64,000 nucleotides of DNA from Pusillimonas noertemannii (GCF_003096595.1 NZ_QEKO01000002.1:497064-561063); one strand, 5' to 3'; positions 7,384-15,083 are shown, counted from the stretch's first letter. Notes: a model not told the origin generated them from the letters alone. Made by a program: numbers and translations.

Positions 7384-8810
7384 GCTTTGGCCAGCTCCAG
7401 TCGTCGTACGTCTGTAATCGTGCCCGACACGGCCGCCGCCGCGGCCATCGCGGGGCTTAGCAAATGCGTTCGCGCCCCGGGCCCCTGGCGGCCGACGAAG
7501 TTCCGGTTGGACGTCGACGCGCAACGCTTGCCATTCGGCACCACGTCTCCGTTCATGGCGACACAGGCCGAACAGCCCGGCAACATCCACTGCGCCCCCG
7601 CCTCCACAAAGATTCGGCCCAGCCCCTCTTCTTCGGCTTCGCGGCGCACCAGGCCCGACCCAGGAACGATCCAGGTGGGTACCCGCACCTTTCTTCCGGC
7701 CAGCACGCGCGCGGCTTCGCGCAGGTCATGCAGGCGCGAATTGGTGCAGGAGCCGATGAAAACCATGTCGACCGGCACGCCCTCGAGCGGCATGCCGGGA
7801 GCAAGCCCCATGTACTGAAGCGCCGCCCGCATCGCCGCCTGCGCGACCGGATCTTTCTGGGCGGCGGGGTCGGGAACGGCATCGCCGATGCGAATCGCCG
7901 TCTCGGGGCTGGTGCCCCAGGTGACCATGGGTTCGATTTGTGAACCATCGATGTGGACCTCGGCATCGAACACGGCGCCTGGATCCGTGGGCAGGCTGCG
8001 CCAGTATTGCTCGGCCTTGGTCCAGATTTCGCCTTGGGGAGCGTGGGGCCGGCCCTTCAGGTAGGCATAAGTGGTGTCGTCGGGCGCAACCATGCCGCAG
8101 CGGGCTCCCGCCTCGATGGACATATTGCAGAGGGTCAGGCGCTCGTCGATGGACATGGCCTCGATGACCGGCCCCGCGTATTCGATGGCATGGCCGGTGG
8201 CGCCCGCCGCCCCGATGGTTGCAATAATGGCCAGGATGACGTCCTTGGCCGAGACGCCCGGCCGGCGTTCGCCGCTTACGGTAATGCGCATGACCTTGGG
8301 CTTGACCTGCCACAAGGCCTGGGTGGCCATGACGTGCGCGTTCTCGGACTGGCCGATGCCGAAGGCCAGCGCCCCCAGCGCCCCGTTGGTCGAGGTATGG
8401 CTGTCGCTGCACACCACGATGAAGCCCGGAAGCACCATGCCCTGCTCGGGCGCCGTGACGTGCACAATGCCTTGCCGGGGGTCGTCCAGGCGAAAATGAC
8501 GCACGCCGCTCCATTGCATGTTTTCGTCGAACGTGTCGATCATGCGCGCTATCTCGGGGGTGGCCGCCCCCGAGGCGCTGCGGCTGTTCGTGGGAACGTA
8601 GTGATCGGGCACGCCGAACACCTGGCGGGGCGACCTGACCTTCAGGCCGCGGCGGCGCAGGTCGGCAAAGGCATGGAACGACCCTTCATGGATGATGTCG
8701 CGGTCGATGTAGAGCAGGGACGGCCCCTGCTCTTTGGCCACGATTACGTGGCTTTCCCAGATTTTGTCGAAGAGCGTGCGAGGCCCGGGGGCCTCTTGCC
8801 TTTCAGGCAT
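7380..8810 (-). CDS. leuC: LeuC-like large subunit of an aconitase-family hydro-lyase
   Basis: A 476-residue protein with all three cysteine ligands of the 4Fe-4S cluster: GSCTN (Cys355) and GCSAC (Cys413, Cys416), with the spacing of the LeuC family, and CSDSHTSTNGALG for substrate binding. It forms the catalytic body with the LeuD-like subunit. The ATG at 8810 overlaps the end of the deacetylase-like gene by 8 bp; the frame is open ten codons further, but that part does not look like LeuC. The family includes 3-isopropylmalate dehydratase, (R)-citramalate/citraconate isomerases and dimethylmaleate hydratase. The operon context favours a catabolic hydratase; the exact substrate is unknown. 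Confidence 0.87.
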   Translation of the reverse strand: MPERQEAPGPRTLFDKIWESHVIVAKEQGPSLLYIDRDIIHEGSFHAFADLRRRGLKVRSPRQVFGVPDHYVPTNSRSASGAATPEIARMIDTFDENMQWSGVRHFRLDDPRQGIVHVTAPEQGMVLPGFIVVCSDSHTSTNGALGALAFGIGQSENAHVMATQALWQVKPKVMRITVSGERRPGVSAKDVILAIIATIGAAGATGHAIEYAGPVIEAMSIDERLTLCNMSIEAGARCGMVAPDDTTYAYLKGRPHAPQGEIWTKAEQYWRSLPTDPGAVFDAEVHIDGSQIEPMVTWGTSPETAIRIGDAVPDPAAQKDPVAQAAMRAALQYMGLAPGMPLEGVPVDMVFIGSCTNSRLHDLREAARVLAGRKVRVPTWIVPGSGLVRREAEEEGLGRIFVEAGAQWMLPGCSACVAMNGDVVPNGKRCASTSNRNFVGRQGPGARTHLLSPAMAAAAAVSGTITDVRRLELAKA

Positions 8811-9741
8811 GGCCGGCCTCCGACGCCTTGAACGCGTCAAGAATCTCGCCGCCCGTGGCGGCCCAGACGCCGTCGTGCCCCAGCATGTAGGCCAGCGCCT
8901 CTTTCACTACATGGATGCGATACGGCACGCCCATTACCCAGGCGTGCAGGGGCAGGCTCATGACGCGCCCGCCGTACTCGGCCGATTCGCGGTACAGCAC
9001 GTCGAAGCGGTCCTTAACCTGCTGCAGCCACTCGAGCTCGGTCTGATGCAGGTCGAGCGTCACGGCCCGGTCGTCCGTTTCTTGCGCCAAAGGCATGGAA
9101 TACAGCCCGCCGCCGGGTGTTTCCATGAGATAAGGCATGTCGTCGTTGGCCCAGTCGCAGCAATACTCCAGCCCGTGTTCGGCCAGCAGCCGCGGCGTAT
9201 CGAACGACTGGCTGCGGCCCGGCGACAGCCAGCCGCGTATCGCCTGCCCGGCCCCCGCCTCGCGCAGCTGGACAAGCGTTCTTTCGACCAAAGCCGACTC
9301 TTCGTTGGGATCGAGCCCCGTGTAATGCAGGTGCCCCATGTCGAGGCCGTGGGCGATCAGCTCGACGCCATGCTGCTGCAGTTCGCGCATCAGGGCCGGA
9401 TACCGCGTTGCGACCGCCGCGTTCAACGCCACAGACGCCGGCACGGAATGCGCTTTCAAGACATCGAGAATGCGGAAGATGCCGACCCGATTGCCGTAGT
9501 CGCGGCTGGAGTAGTGCCGGAAGTCGGGGTAAGGCATGGTCAGGCCGCCGGGAGCCCTGAAAGGCGTGGCCGGGGCATCGAAGGGAAACCACTGCAAAAT
9601 GGGAGCGACCCATAAGGCCACGCGCGCCCCGCCCGGCCAAGACACGGGCTTGCGCTGGAAAAGGTCGGACCATGCATACAGGTCGTGGTCCATGCGATGC
9701 CCGCGATGCGGATAGCTGAAGTAATCGTCCGTCAAAGCCAT
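8803..9741 (-). CDS. PuuE/NodB-type polysaccharide deacetylase-family hydrolase (paralogue B)
   Basis: A 312-residue protein of the group that holds the cofactor-independent allantoinase PuuE and cyclic imidases, not true polysaccharide deacetylases. Family marks are YGNRVGIFRILDVL, ELIAHGLDMGH and GWLSPGRSQSFDTPRLL. Such enzymes open cyclic amides or imides or act on related C-N bonds. The ATG at 9741 starts the conserved part; the longer open frame upstream is a shadow. It lies 13 bp after its paralogue, to which it is clearly related across the whole length, and overlaps the LeuC-like gene by 8 bp. No signal peptide is visible, so a cytoplasmic role is likely. Confidence 0.85.
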   Translation of the reverse strand: MALTDDYFSYPHRGHRMDHDLYAWSDLFQRKPVSWPGGARVALWVAPILQWFPFDAPATPFRAPGGLTMPYPDFRHYSSRDYGNRVGIFRILDVLKAHSVPASVALNAAVATRYPALMRELQQHGVELIAHGLDMGHLHYTGLDPNEESALVERTLVQLREAGAGQAIRGWLSPGRSQSFDTPRLLAEHGLEYCCDWANDDMPYLMETPGGGLYSMPLAQETDDRAVTLDLHQTELEWLQQVKDRFDVLYRESAEYGGRVMSLPLHAWVMGVPYRIHVVKEALAYMLGHDGVWAATGGEILDAFKASEAGHA

Positions 9742-9754
9742 GTTCGCTCCTGCC

Positions 9755-10672
9755 TTATTGAACGGCCGCAATGGCCTGTGCGACGGTGTCGTAGTGATGG
9801 TCGTAATAGTGCTGCGCGATCTCGCGGCCCGTCGCAAGCCAGACGCCCTCGTGGCCGGCGATGTAGGCCAGCGCTTCGGCAAAGGCGTCGATGCGGTGCG
9901 GCTGCCCCACCAGGTAGGGGTGCAGCGGAATGCACATGACCGTGCCCGACTGTGCGCCCTCGGCGTACAGCTGGTCGAACTGCCGCTTGATGATCTCGCC
10001 ATAATGGCGGGGCGTGAACAGATTCACGTTGTAGACGATGGTGTCGTTCATCTCGAGCGAGTACGGCACGCTGATGAGCCGGCCGCTGGAAACGTGAACG
10101 GGCGTGGGCTGGTCGTCGTGGAACAGGTCGCATGTATAGCGCACCCCTTCTTCGGCCAGCACGTCAAGGCTCCAGGGGTTGTTGGACAAAGCCGGCGAAA
10201 GCCAGCCGTCCATGCTCTGGCCTGTCCACTTCTTGATGGTTTCGCGGGAATCGACCACGATGCCGCGCTCTTCTTCGCGCGTCATGCCGTACACATAGCG
10301 CGTGTTGTAGATGCCGTGCGAGAAGAACTCCCAGCCCCGGTCGGCGCACGCCTTGATGATTTCCGGGTGGTGGTCGCACATGGCCACGTTCAGCGAAACA
10401 GAGCCCCGGAACCCGGTTTCGTCCATCGCGCGCATCATGCGCTGCCACCCCGCCCGATTGCCATAGTCGCGATGCGAATAGGCCAGGACGTCGGGGTGGG
10501 GACGGGCCCAGGGCTTGCGCTTGGGGTTGTTGGGCGGATCGAATTCATAGAACTCGATATTGGGCGCCACCCACACCGCAATGCGCGCGCCGCCCGGCCA
10601 GGCGATGCGGGGCCGGTTGCGATACGGGAAATAATCGTACAGCTTCAGGTCGCTGACTTGGGTCTCGCTCAT
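9755..10672 (-). CDS. PuuE/NodB-type polysaccharide deacetylase-family hydrolase (paralogue A)
   Basis: A 305-residue protein related to paralogue B, sharing WPGGARIAVWVAPNIEF, the YGNRAGWQRMM block, FFSHGIYNTRYVYG and GWLSPALSNNPWSLDVL. These blocks place it among PuuE-like allantoinases and imidases, which hydrolyse ring amide bonds. No signal peptide is seen. Its start overlaps the amidase stop by 4 bp (ATGA). The products could form a hetero-oligomer or handle different ring substrates; both are guesses. Allantoinase itself is less likely because no ureidoglycolate or allantoate genes are nearby. Confidence 0.87.
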   Translation of the reverse strand: MSETQVSDLKLYDYFPYRNRPRIAWPGGARIAVWVAPNIEFYEFDPPNNPKRKPWARPHPDVLAYSHRDYGNRAGWQRMMRAMDETGFRGSVSLNVAMCDHHPEIIKACADRGWEFFSHGIYNTRYVYGMTREEERGIVVDSRETIKKWTGQSMDGWLSPALSNNPWSLDVLAEEGVRYTCDLFHDDQPTPVHVSSGRLISVPYSLEMNDTIVYNVNLFTPRHYGEIIKRQFDQLYAEGAQSGTVMCIPLHPYLVGQPHRIDAFAEALAYIAGHEGVWLATGREIAQHYYDHHYDTVAQAIAAVQ

Positions 10673-11346
10673 TTTGCCGACCCCGCTCTTTGCTTCAGGT
10701 GCTCGAACACGTCGGCCACCGGCACCACGTCGCCGTACTTCACGGCAATGTCGTACAGGTTGGCGAAATGCGGGCTTTCATGCTTGTCGGCAACGCATTC
10801 TTCGGGCACCACCACCCGGTAGCCGTTGGACAGCGCATCCACCACCGTGGCCCGCACGCAGCCCGAGGTTGAGCCGCCGGTAACCACCACCGTGTCGCAG
10901 CCGTGCCATGTCATGAGCGAACGCAGATGGGTTTCGAAAAAGGCTGAGGGCATGCGCTTGTTGAAGATGACGTCGCGCACCTGGTCCACGTTGATGCGGT
11001 CGTCGAATTCGGCGCGGCGCGCGCCCACCTTGATGTTCTGCAAAGAGTCGGGCGTATCGGTGCGCGTGCCCCACACGCCGCAGTCTTCGCCCGACTGCAT
11101 GTAGGCGACGTAGGTCCACACCACGGGCAACTGCTGCGCGCGAAAGGCGTCGGCCAGCTGATTGACATATTCGAGCTGCCTGGGGTCGGTTTCATACGCG
11201 GTGGCGAACTCGCCCACGCTGGTGTACGACTTTTGCAGGTCGACGTTCACCAGAATGGGCTTGCGGCCAAACCCGAACCGGGGACGAGTCGGCTTACGCT
11301 TGATCTCTTCGTAAAGTTCCCGGGCAGTTTTGCTGGAAAGCTCCAT
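10669..11346 (-). CDS. Isochorismatase-family cysteine amidohydrolase
   Basis: A 225-residue protein with the full catalytic triad of the family: Asp36 (VNVDLQKSY), Lys130 (FNKRMPSAFF) and Cys163 (STSGCVRATVVDA). Length and motifs fit N-carbamoylsarcosine amidase and maleamate amidase (NicF) better than isochorismatase. These enzymes release ammonia from a carbamoyl or half-amide group. It is the first gene of the minus-strand operon, so it probably works on the open-chain product of the PuuE-like enzymes. The ATG at 11346 was chosen because GGGA lies seven bases upstream; an ATG two codons earlier sits too close to it. Confidence 0.87.
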   Translation of the reverse strand: MELSSKTARELYEEIKRKPTRPRFGFGRKPILVNVDLQKSYTSVGEFATAYETDPRQLEYVNQLADAFRAQQLPVVWTYVAYMQSGEDCGVWGTRTDTPDSLQNIKVGARRAEFDDRINVDQVRDVIFNKRMPSAFFETHLRSLMTWHGCDTVVVTGGSTSGCVRATVVDALSNGYRVVVPEECVADKHESPHFANLYDIAVKYGDVVPVADVFEHLKQRAGSAK

Positions 11347-11539
11347 GATCATTTCCCACACATTATCAGAACACCTAATGCTATATCATTAGAAACAAGA
11401 GGCGTATAAGGGTTTTCCTCAGATGGTGTGCTCCCCCTTGAGAAAGGACCTAACATCAGGTGGTCTGAAGTGGAGGCTACGCTCGAAATGCCGGTATCGC
11501 TCGGGTAGAACAATATCCAATAAACAAGGAGACCGCGGT
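11347..11539. promoter_or_regulatory. Divergent promoter region of the catabolic operon and formamidase gene, with palindrome
   Basis: This 193-bp gap separates two divergent starts. CTAATG (11375-11380) and CATTAG (11387-11392) form an inverted repeat with a 6-bp centre, a likely operator. On the minus strand a GATAAT hexamer lies just downstream of it, about 20 bp before the amidase start, and could be the -10 box. Nearer the formamidase gene, AAGGAGA is a good ribosome site. No regulator gene is adjacent, so the protein that binds here is unknown. Confidence 0.55.
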
Positions 11540-12643
11540 ATGCACGCGATTCGTATTGACCGAAGCAAGAGGTTGTGTGACGAACCCCATTGCGGGCACA
11601 ACCGCTATCATCCCGATATCGAGCCGCTGCTCGAAGTCAATGAGGGCGAAGAAGTCATACTTGAAACGCGCGACGCGGTCGACGGCCAGATCGCGCCCGA
11701 CGCAACGGTGGCTGATTTTGCCAAGATCGACATAGGCGCGCTTCATCCGCTTACGGGGCCAGTCTATGTCAAGGGCGTAAAAGCCGGCGACGTTCTTGAA
11801 ATTGAATTTCTCGACGTCGTGCCGCAGGCAACGGGCTTCACCTGCATCTTGCCCGGCCTGGGCTTTCTGCGCGACGTCATGACCGACCCTTTTCTTGCTC
11901 ACTGGAAGCTTAGCGACGGATGGGCGACGTCCGAGCAGGTTCCCGGGGTGCGCATTCCGGGCGCGCCGTTCATGGGCATTTCAGCCGTTGCTCCGTCGCG
12001 CCAGAAGGTCGAAGAATGGACAAGGCGGGAACAAAAAATAGCCGAACGCGGGGGCATGGTCATGATGCCCGACCCCGCAGGCGCCATTCCGGCCGGCGCC
12101 TGCGGCGTTCATGGGCTTAGAACCTTGCCTCCGCGTGAAAACGGCGGCAATTTCGATGTAAAGCAGCTTACCAAGGGCGCCAAGCTGTTCCTGCCGGTGT
12201 ATGTCGACGGTGGCCTGTTCTCAACCGGAGACGGGCACTTCGCACAAGGCGACGGCGAAGTCTGCGTCAATGCGATCGAGATGGGCGCTACGGTTGCCGT
12301 TCGCTTCAAGCGCCATGCCGGGCTGGCCTTGCGGCGCAAGTTCGAAGGCCCGGTGTTCACCTATACGCAACCCGTTCCCGACCCACGCTCGAACCTGTCG
12401 CAACAAATGCTTGGCGTGATGGGGATGCCCCTGCATCCCGATGGCGATTGCGAGGGCGAGAACCTGAACCTTGCCGCCCGCAATGCGGTTCTGAACATGA
12501 TGCACCTGCTGCAAGAGCGCGGCTTCAGCCAGCAGCAGGCGTACGTCATTTGCAGCATCGCCGCCGACCTGCGCATCAGCAACGCCGTCGACGTTCCCAA
12601 CTACGTCGTTTCCGCCGTGCTGCCCGAGGCGATCTTCGGTTAG
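11540..12643 (+). CDS. Acetamidase/formamidase family protein
   Basis: A 367-residue protein of the FmdA/AmdA family, which hydrolyses short-chain amides such as formamide and acetamide to ammonia and the acid. Typical blocks are GHNRYHPDIEP, HPLTGPVYVKGVKAGDVLE, GGNFDVKQLTKGAKLFLPVYV and GDGHFAQGDGEVC. The ATG at 11540 follows AAGGAGA with a seven-base gap; the frame is open 39 codons further upstream but without a ribosome site. It is divergent from the eleven-gene operon and shares its promoter region, which suggests joint control and a part in the same pathway, perhaps removal of a formyl amide or short amide product. Confidence 0.88.
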   Translation: MHAIRIDRSKRLCDEPHCGHNRYHPDIEPLLEVNEGEEVILETRDAVDGQIAPDATVADFAKIDIGALHPLTGPVYVKGVKAGDVLEIEFLDVVPQATGFTCILPGLGFLRDVMTDPFLAHWKLSDGWATSEQVPGVRIPGAPFMGISAVAPSRQKVEEWTRREQKIAERGGMVMMPDPAGAIPAGACGVHGLRTLPPRENGGNFDVKQLTKGAKLFLPVYVDGGLFSTGDGHFAQGDGEVCVNAIEMGATVAVRFKRHAGLALRRKFEGPVFTYTQPVPDPRSNLSQQMLGVMGMPLHPDGDCEGENLNLAARNAVLNMMHLLQERGFSQQQAYVICSIAADLRISNAVDVPNYVVSAVLPEAIFG

Positions 12644-12651
12644 CTGCGGCG

Positions 12652-12738
12652 AAAAACAAAAAGCCCTTCCGGCGGGCAAGCAAGTACGGACGTAGCCAGA
12701 GTCGGAGTTTGCCTGAGCTTCAGCCGGAGGTAGGGCTT
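12652..12738 (-). terminator. Rho-independent terminator of the RES-Xre pair
   Basis: Read on the minus strand, GCCGGAAGGGC is followed by TTTTTGTTTTT. It can pair with an upstream segment inside the end of the toxin gene (12723-12738) or locally with GCCC. The stem plus U-run marks transcription end for the toxin-antitoxin operon, convergent with the formamidase gene. Confidence 0.65.
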
Positions 12739-13184
12739 CTTCCTTTCAACAACCTCCCATCCAACCTCAAGGTTTCCACTTCCACTTTCGCCAAACCCGC
12801 TTCGGCATGCAGAGGGTTGAACAGATAATTCCGTGTATGGGGCATGATTGCGCTGGGTACTTGCAATAGCAAAGTTTGGTTCTTGGCCAGCCAATCGTCG
12901 CCCAGTGCTCGGGTGTGTGCCGGGTTGTCTTCCCAGTGCTCGGGCAGATGATCGGCGAGATTTTGCATTGATGCGCTGTCGGGAATTTCGATGCGAAGCA
13001 GTTTCAAGTTATCGGGAACGTCTTCAGCGTCTATTTCAAGTTGCACCAGTACTTCCAGCATGGCCGAAGCGGGGGAATCAGCCAGATAAACGACAGGCCT
13101 TCCGGCACGGTGCCAGCGCCCGCCGGCCAGCATGCCACCTCGTCCGGTCAGATCGGGGAAGGCGCTGATTCTCCAAAAAATCAA
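12720..13184 (-). CDS. RES-domain toxin of a type II toxin-antitoxin pair
   Basis: A 154-residue RES-domain protein. RES toxins are ADP-ribosyltransferase-like enzymes that deplete NAD+ or modify a target. The conserved polar residues are visible in GGRWHRAGRPVVYLADSPAS (Arg23, Tyr33) and AMLEVLV (Glu44), and the N-terminus WRISAF is typical. The length fits the family, so it seems intact. The start overlaps the antitoxin stop by 4 bp (ATGA), the usual antitoxin-first order. The module lies between the catabolic cluster and a tRNA gene, where such pairs often stabilise islands. Confidence 0.9.
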   Translation of the reverse strand: MIFWRISAFPDLTGRGGMLAGGRWHRAGRPVVYLADSPASAMLEVLVQLEIDAEDVPDNLKLLRIEIPDSASMQNLADHLPEHWEDNPAHTRALGDDWLAKNQTLLLQVPSAIMPHTRNYLFNPLHAEAGLAKVEVETLRLDGRLLKGRSPTSG

Positions 13185-13630
13185 AACGCGTAGCCTTCGG
13201 CAATTTGCAGCAGCATTTCTTCGACTTGGCGCGTACCCTGGAGCGTCGTAAGAAGCGCCATGGGATTTTGGCCATTGAATCGTGCTTTAGGCTTGGATAG
13301 CCAGCGCCTGGCCTTGGCCTGATCGCCAAAGATTGTTTGCGCCATAGCGGCGATGTGTGCCGCGCGGAAAAGCCGGTCGCTTTCGTCTACCGTTAAAGGC
13401 TGCTCTTTGGAAAGGCGTGCTTTAAGTGTGCGTAAGGGAATTATCTGATCGCGCTCAAGCGGCGTAACCTCGCCTTTTTCACATAGCTCGACGAGCCGTG
13501 TCGCAGGAAACCCATGCACAATGCTGTCGTGAATCTGCGTCTCGCTTGCGTTCTCGGGAATGCCCAGCAAGGCGTTCAAGCGCGAGCGATAGGCAGCGTA
13601 GCCGGCGTCTCTCATTATTTCGGCAAACAT
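13181..13630 (-). CDS. Xre/MbcA/ParS-type antitoxin of the RES pair
   Basis: A 149-residue partner of the RES toxin. The C-terminal half (about residues 105-149) is the MbcA/ParS toxin-binding domain (ARRWLSKPKARFNGQNPM, GTRQVEEMLLQIAEG); the N-terminal part is the Xre-like DNA-binding domain. It neutralises the toxin and should repress its own promoter. The start is fixed by a strong AGGAGG eight bases upstream. The promoter region has an inverted repeat that overlaps a perfect TATAAT box, as expected for autoregulation. Confidence 0.88.
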   Translation of the reverse strand: MFAEIMRDAGYAAYRSRLNALLGIPENASETQIHDSIVHGFPATRLVELCEKGEVTPLERDQIIPLRTLKARLSKEQPLTVDESDRLFRAAHIAAMAQTIFGDQAKARRWLSKPKARFNGQNPMALLTTLQGTRQVEEMLLQIAEGYAF

Positions 13631-13661
13631 GGTGTCCTCCTGGCATGGCCAGATTCGGCAT

Positions 13662-13682
13662 ATACCGTATTATAGGCGGTAT
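13662..13682 (-). promoter_or_regulatory. Promoter and operator of the RES-Xre operon
   Basis: On the minus strand the sequence reads ATACCG, CCTATAATA, CGGTAT. The outer hexamers are perfect inverted repeats and enclose a consensus TATAAT -10 box, about 40 bp before the antitoxin start. A repressor bound here would cover the -10 box directly. Confidence 0.7.
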
Positions 13683-13806
13683 TCGCCGGACGCCTCACTT
13701 ACGCTGTGGTTCGATCATGCCAAGCGCCACGTACACCTGCATGCCTGAACCAGAAAACCATGCCCAGACCCCCGATAACGGAAAGAGCCAAACCAAAACC
13801 TCAACA

Positions 13807-13855
13807 AAAACAAAGCCCTTGAAATCCAGGCGTGGGATTTCAAGGGCTTTGTTTT
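13807..13855 (-). terminator. Rho-independent terminator of the tRNA-Pro gene
   Basis: Arms of 21 bp (13807-13827 and 13835-13855) pair perfectly around a 7-base loop. Read on the minus strand, the stem ends in GGGCTTTGTTTTTG, giving the U-run. It starts 8 bp after the tRNA 3' end. Confidence 0.9.
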
Positions 13856-13862
13856 AATAACT

Positions 13863-13939
13863 TGGTCGGGGTGAGAGGATTCGAACCTCCGGCTCCTGCG
13901 TCCCGAACGCAGTACTCTACCAGGCTGAGCTACACCCCG
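13863..13939 (-). tRNA. tRNA-Pro (anticodon CGG)
   Basis: A 77-base cloverleaf with encoded CCA. The acceptor arms CGGGGTG and CACCCCG pair, the D-arm contains TAGCTCAGCCTGGTAGAG, the anticodon loop TTCGGGA is closed by CTGCG/CGCAG, and the T-arm contains GGTTCGAATCC. Anticodon CGG reads the proline codon CCG. Its 3' end points towards the RES-Xre and catabolic block, the side where integrative elements insert. Confidence 0.97.
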
Positions 13940-13991
13940 AGTGTGTGTTTTGGCTTGAAATCTACAGGCCAAGGCTCAAGGCTTCAGACCC

Positions 13992-14029
13992 AAAAATGGC
14001 CGGGACCCCTATCAAGCCATGGGCCGGCC
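13992..14029 (-). terminator. Terminator downstream of ispB
   Basis: Read on the minus strand, GGCCGG (14029-14024) pairs with CCGGCC (14003-13998) and is followed by ATTTTTGGG. It lies just after the ispB stop codon. Confidence 0.6.
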
Positions 14030-14036
14030 CTTCTTT

Positions 14037-15035
14037 TCAGCGGTCTCGTTCCACCGCGAAAGAACAGAATTTTAGCAAAGAATCGCGATGTACGGAAACG
14101 GGGAAGGCTTCGAGCGCCTGGCGCGCCACTTCGGCTTCGGCCGCGGCGATGGCACGAGTGTGCTCGAGCGCGTCGGTGTCATGAATGGCCTGCGCCACCG
14201 CTTCGAAGTCGCCGTCGCCGGCCTCGATGGCGCCGGCGATGAGCTGGCGCTGAGCCTGGGTGCCGACTTCCATCGCCCGGATCAGGGGCATGGTGGGCTT
14301 GCCTTCGCGCAGGTCGTCGCCCACGTTCTTGCCCAGCGAGCCGGCGTCGCCGCTGTAGTCGAGCACGTCGTCGACCAGCTGGAATGCGGTGCCGATGTGC
14401 CGGCCATAGGCGGCCGCGGCCTCTTCCTGACGTGCGTCTGCGCCTGCCACGATGGCGCCGACCTGGGCGGCGGCCTCGAACAGCTTGGCCGTTTTGTAGC
14501 GCACGACCTGCATGTAGCGCTCGATGGAAACGGCGGGGTCGTGCACGTTGAGCAACTGCAGCACCTCGCCCTCGGCGATGATGGTGGTGGCCTTGGACAG
14601 CACCTGCATGATGCGCATGGAGTCGGCTTCGACCATCATCTCGAACGAGCGCGAGTACAGGTAGTCGCCCACCAGCACGCTGGCGGCGTTGCCGAACACG
14701 GCGTTGGCCGTGCTGCGCCCGCGCCGCAGGTCGGATTCATCGACGACGTCGTCATGCAGCAGGGTAGAGGTGTGTATGAACTCGACCACGGCGGCCAGCA
14801 GGTGGTGCTGCGAGCCCTTGTAGCCCAGCGCGTTGGCGATCATCAGCAGCAGGGCCGGCCGCATGCGCTTGCCTCCGGCGCCGATGATGTAGTCGCCCAC
14901 GGTGCGGATCAGGACGACGTCGGAGTTCAGGCGCGCCCGGATGACCGCATCGACGGCTTTCATGTCGTCAGAAATGGGCGCAAGCAAATCGGCTAGGTTC
15001 AAAGGGGAATCCGCAACAAAGAAGCCAAGGGGCAC
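14037..15035 (-). CDS. ispB: Polyprenyl diphosphate synthase (octaprenyl type)
   Basis: Makes the long isoprenoid tail of ubiquinone by adding isopentenyl diphosphate units. Both aspartate-rich motifs of trans-prenyl synthases are present: LLHDDVVDESDLRRG and QLVDDVLDYSGD, with GGKRMRPALLLMIANALG upstream. The start is uncertain. No ATG fits before the conserved region; a GTG at 15035 gives 332 residues, about 10 more than usual, and a TTG at 15002 gives about 321. Neither has a clear ribosome site. A TATAAT on the minus strand at 15084-15089 is a good -10 box. In many relatives this gene precedes rplU; here it is divergent from a DUF815 ATPase gene. Confidence 0.92.
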   Translation of the reverse strand: MPLGFFVADSPLNLADLLAPISDDMKAVDAVIRARLNSDVVLIRTVGDYIIGAGGKRMRPALLLMIANALGYKGSQHHLLAAVVEFIHTSTLLHDDVVDESDLRRGRSTANAVFGNAASVLVGDYLYSRSFEMMVEADSMRIMQVLSKATTIIAEGEVLQLLNVHDPAVSIERYMQVVRYKTAKLFEAAAQVGAIVAGADARQEEAAAAYGRHIGTAFQLVDDVLDYSGDAGSLGKNVGDDLREGKPTMPLIRAMEVGTQAQRQLIAGAIEAGDGDFEAVAQAIHDTDALEHTRAIAAAEAEVARQALEAFPVSVHRDSLLKFCSFAVERDR

Positions 15036-15083
15036 ACTCGAGACCGCTGGGGGATGCCGGAACAACCTCGCGGGCCAGGCTAG

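Noticed and set aside
13863-13939. Duplicated tRNA-Pro 3' end marking an att site
   Set aside because: No second copy of the 3' terminal bases was found by eye within the window.
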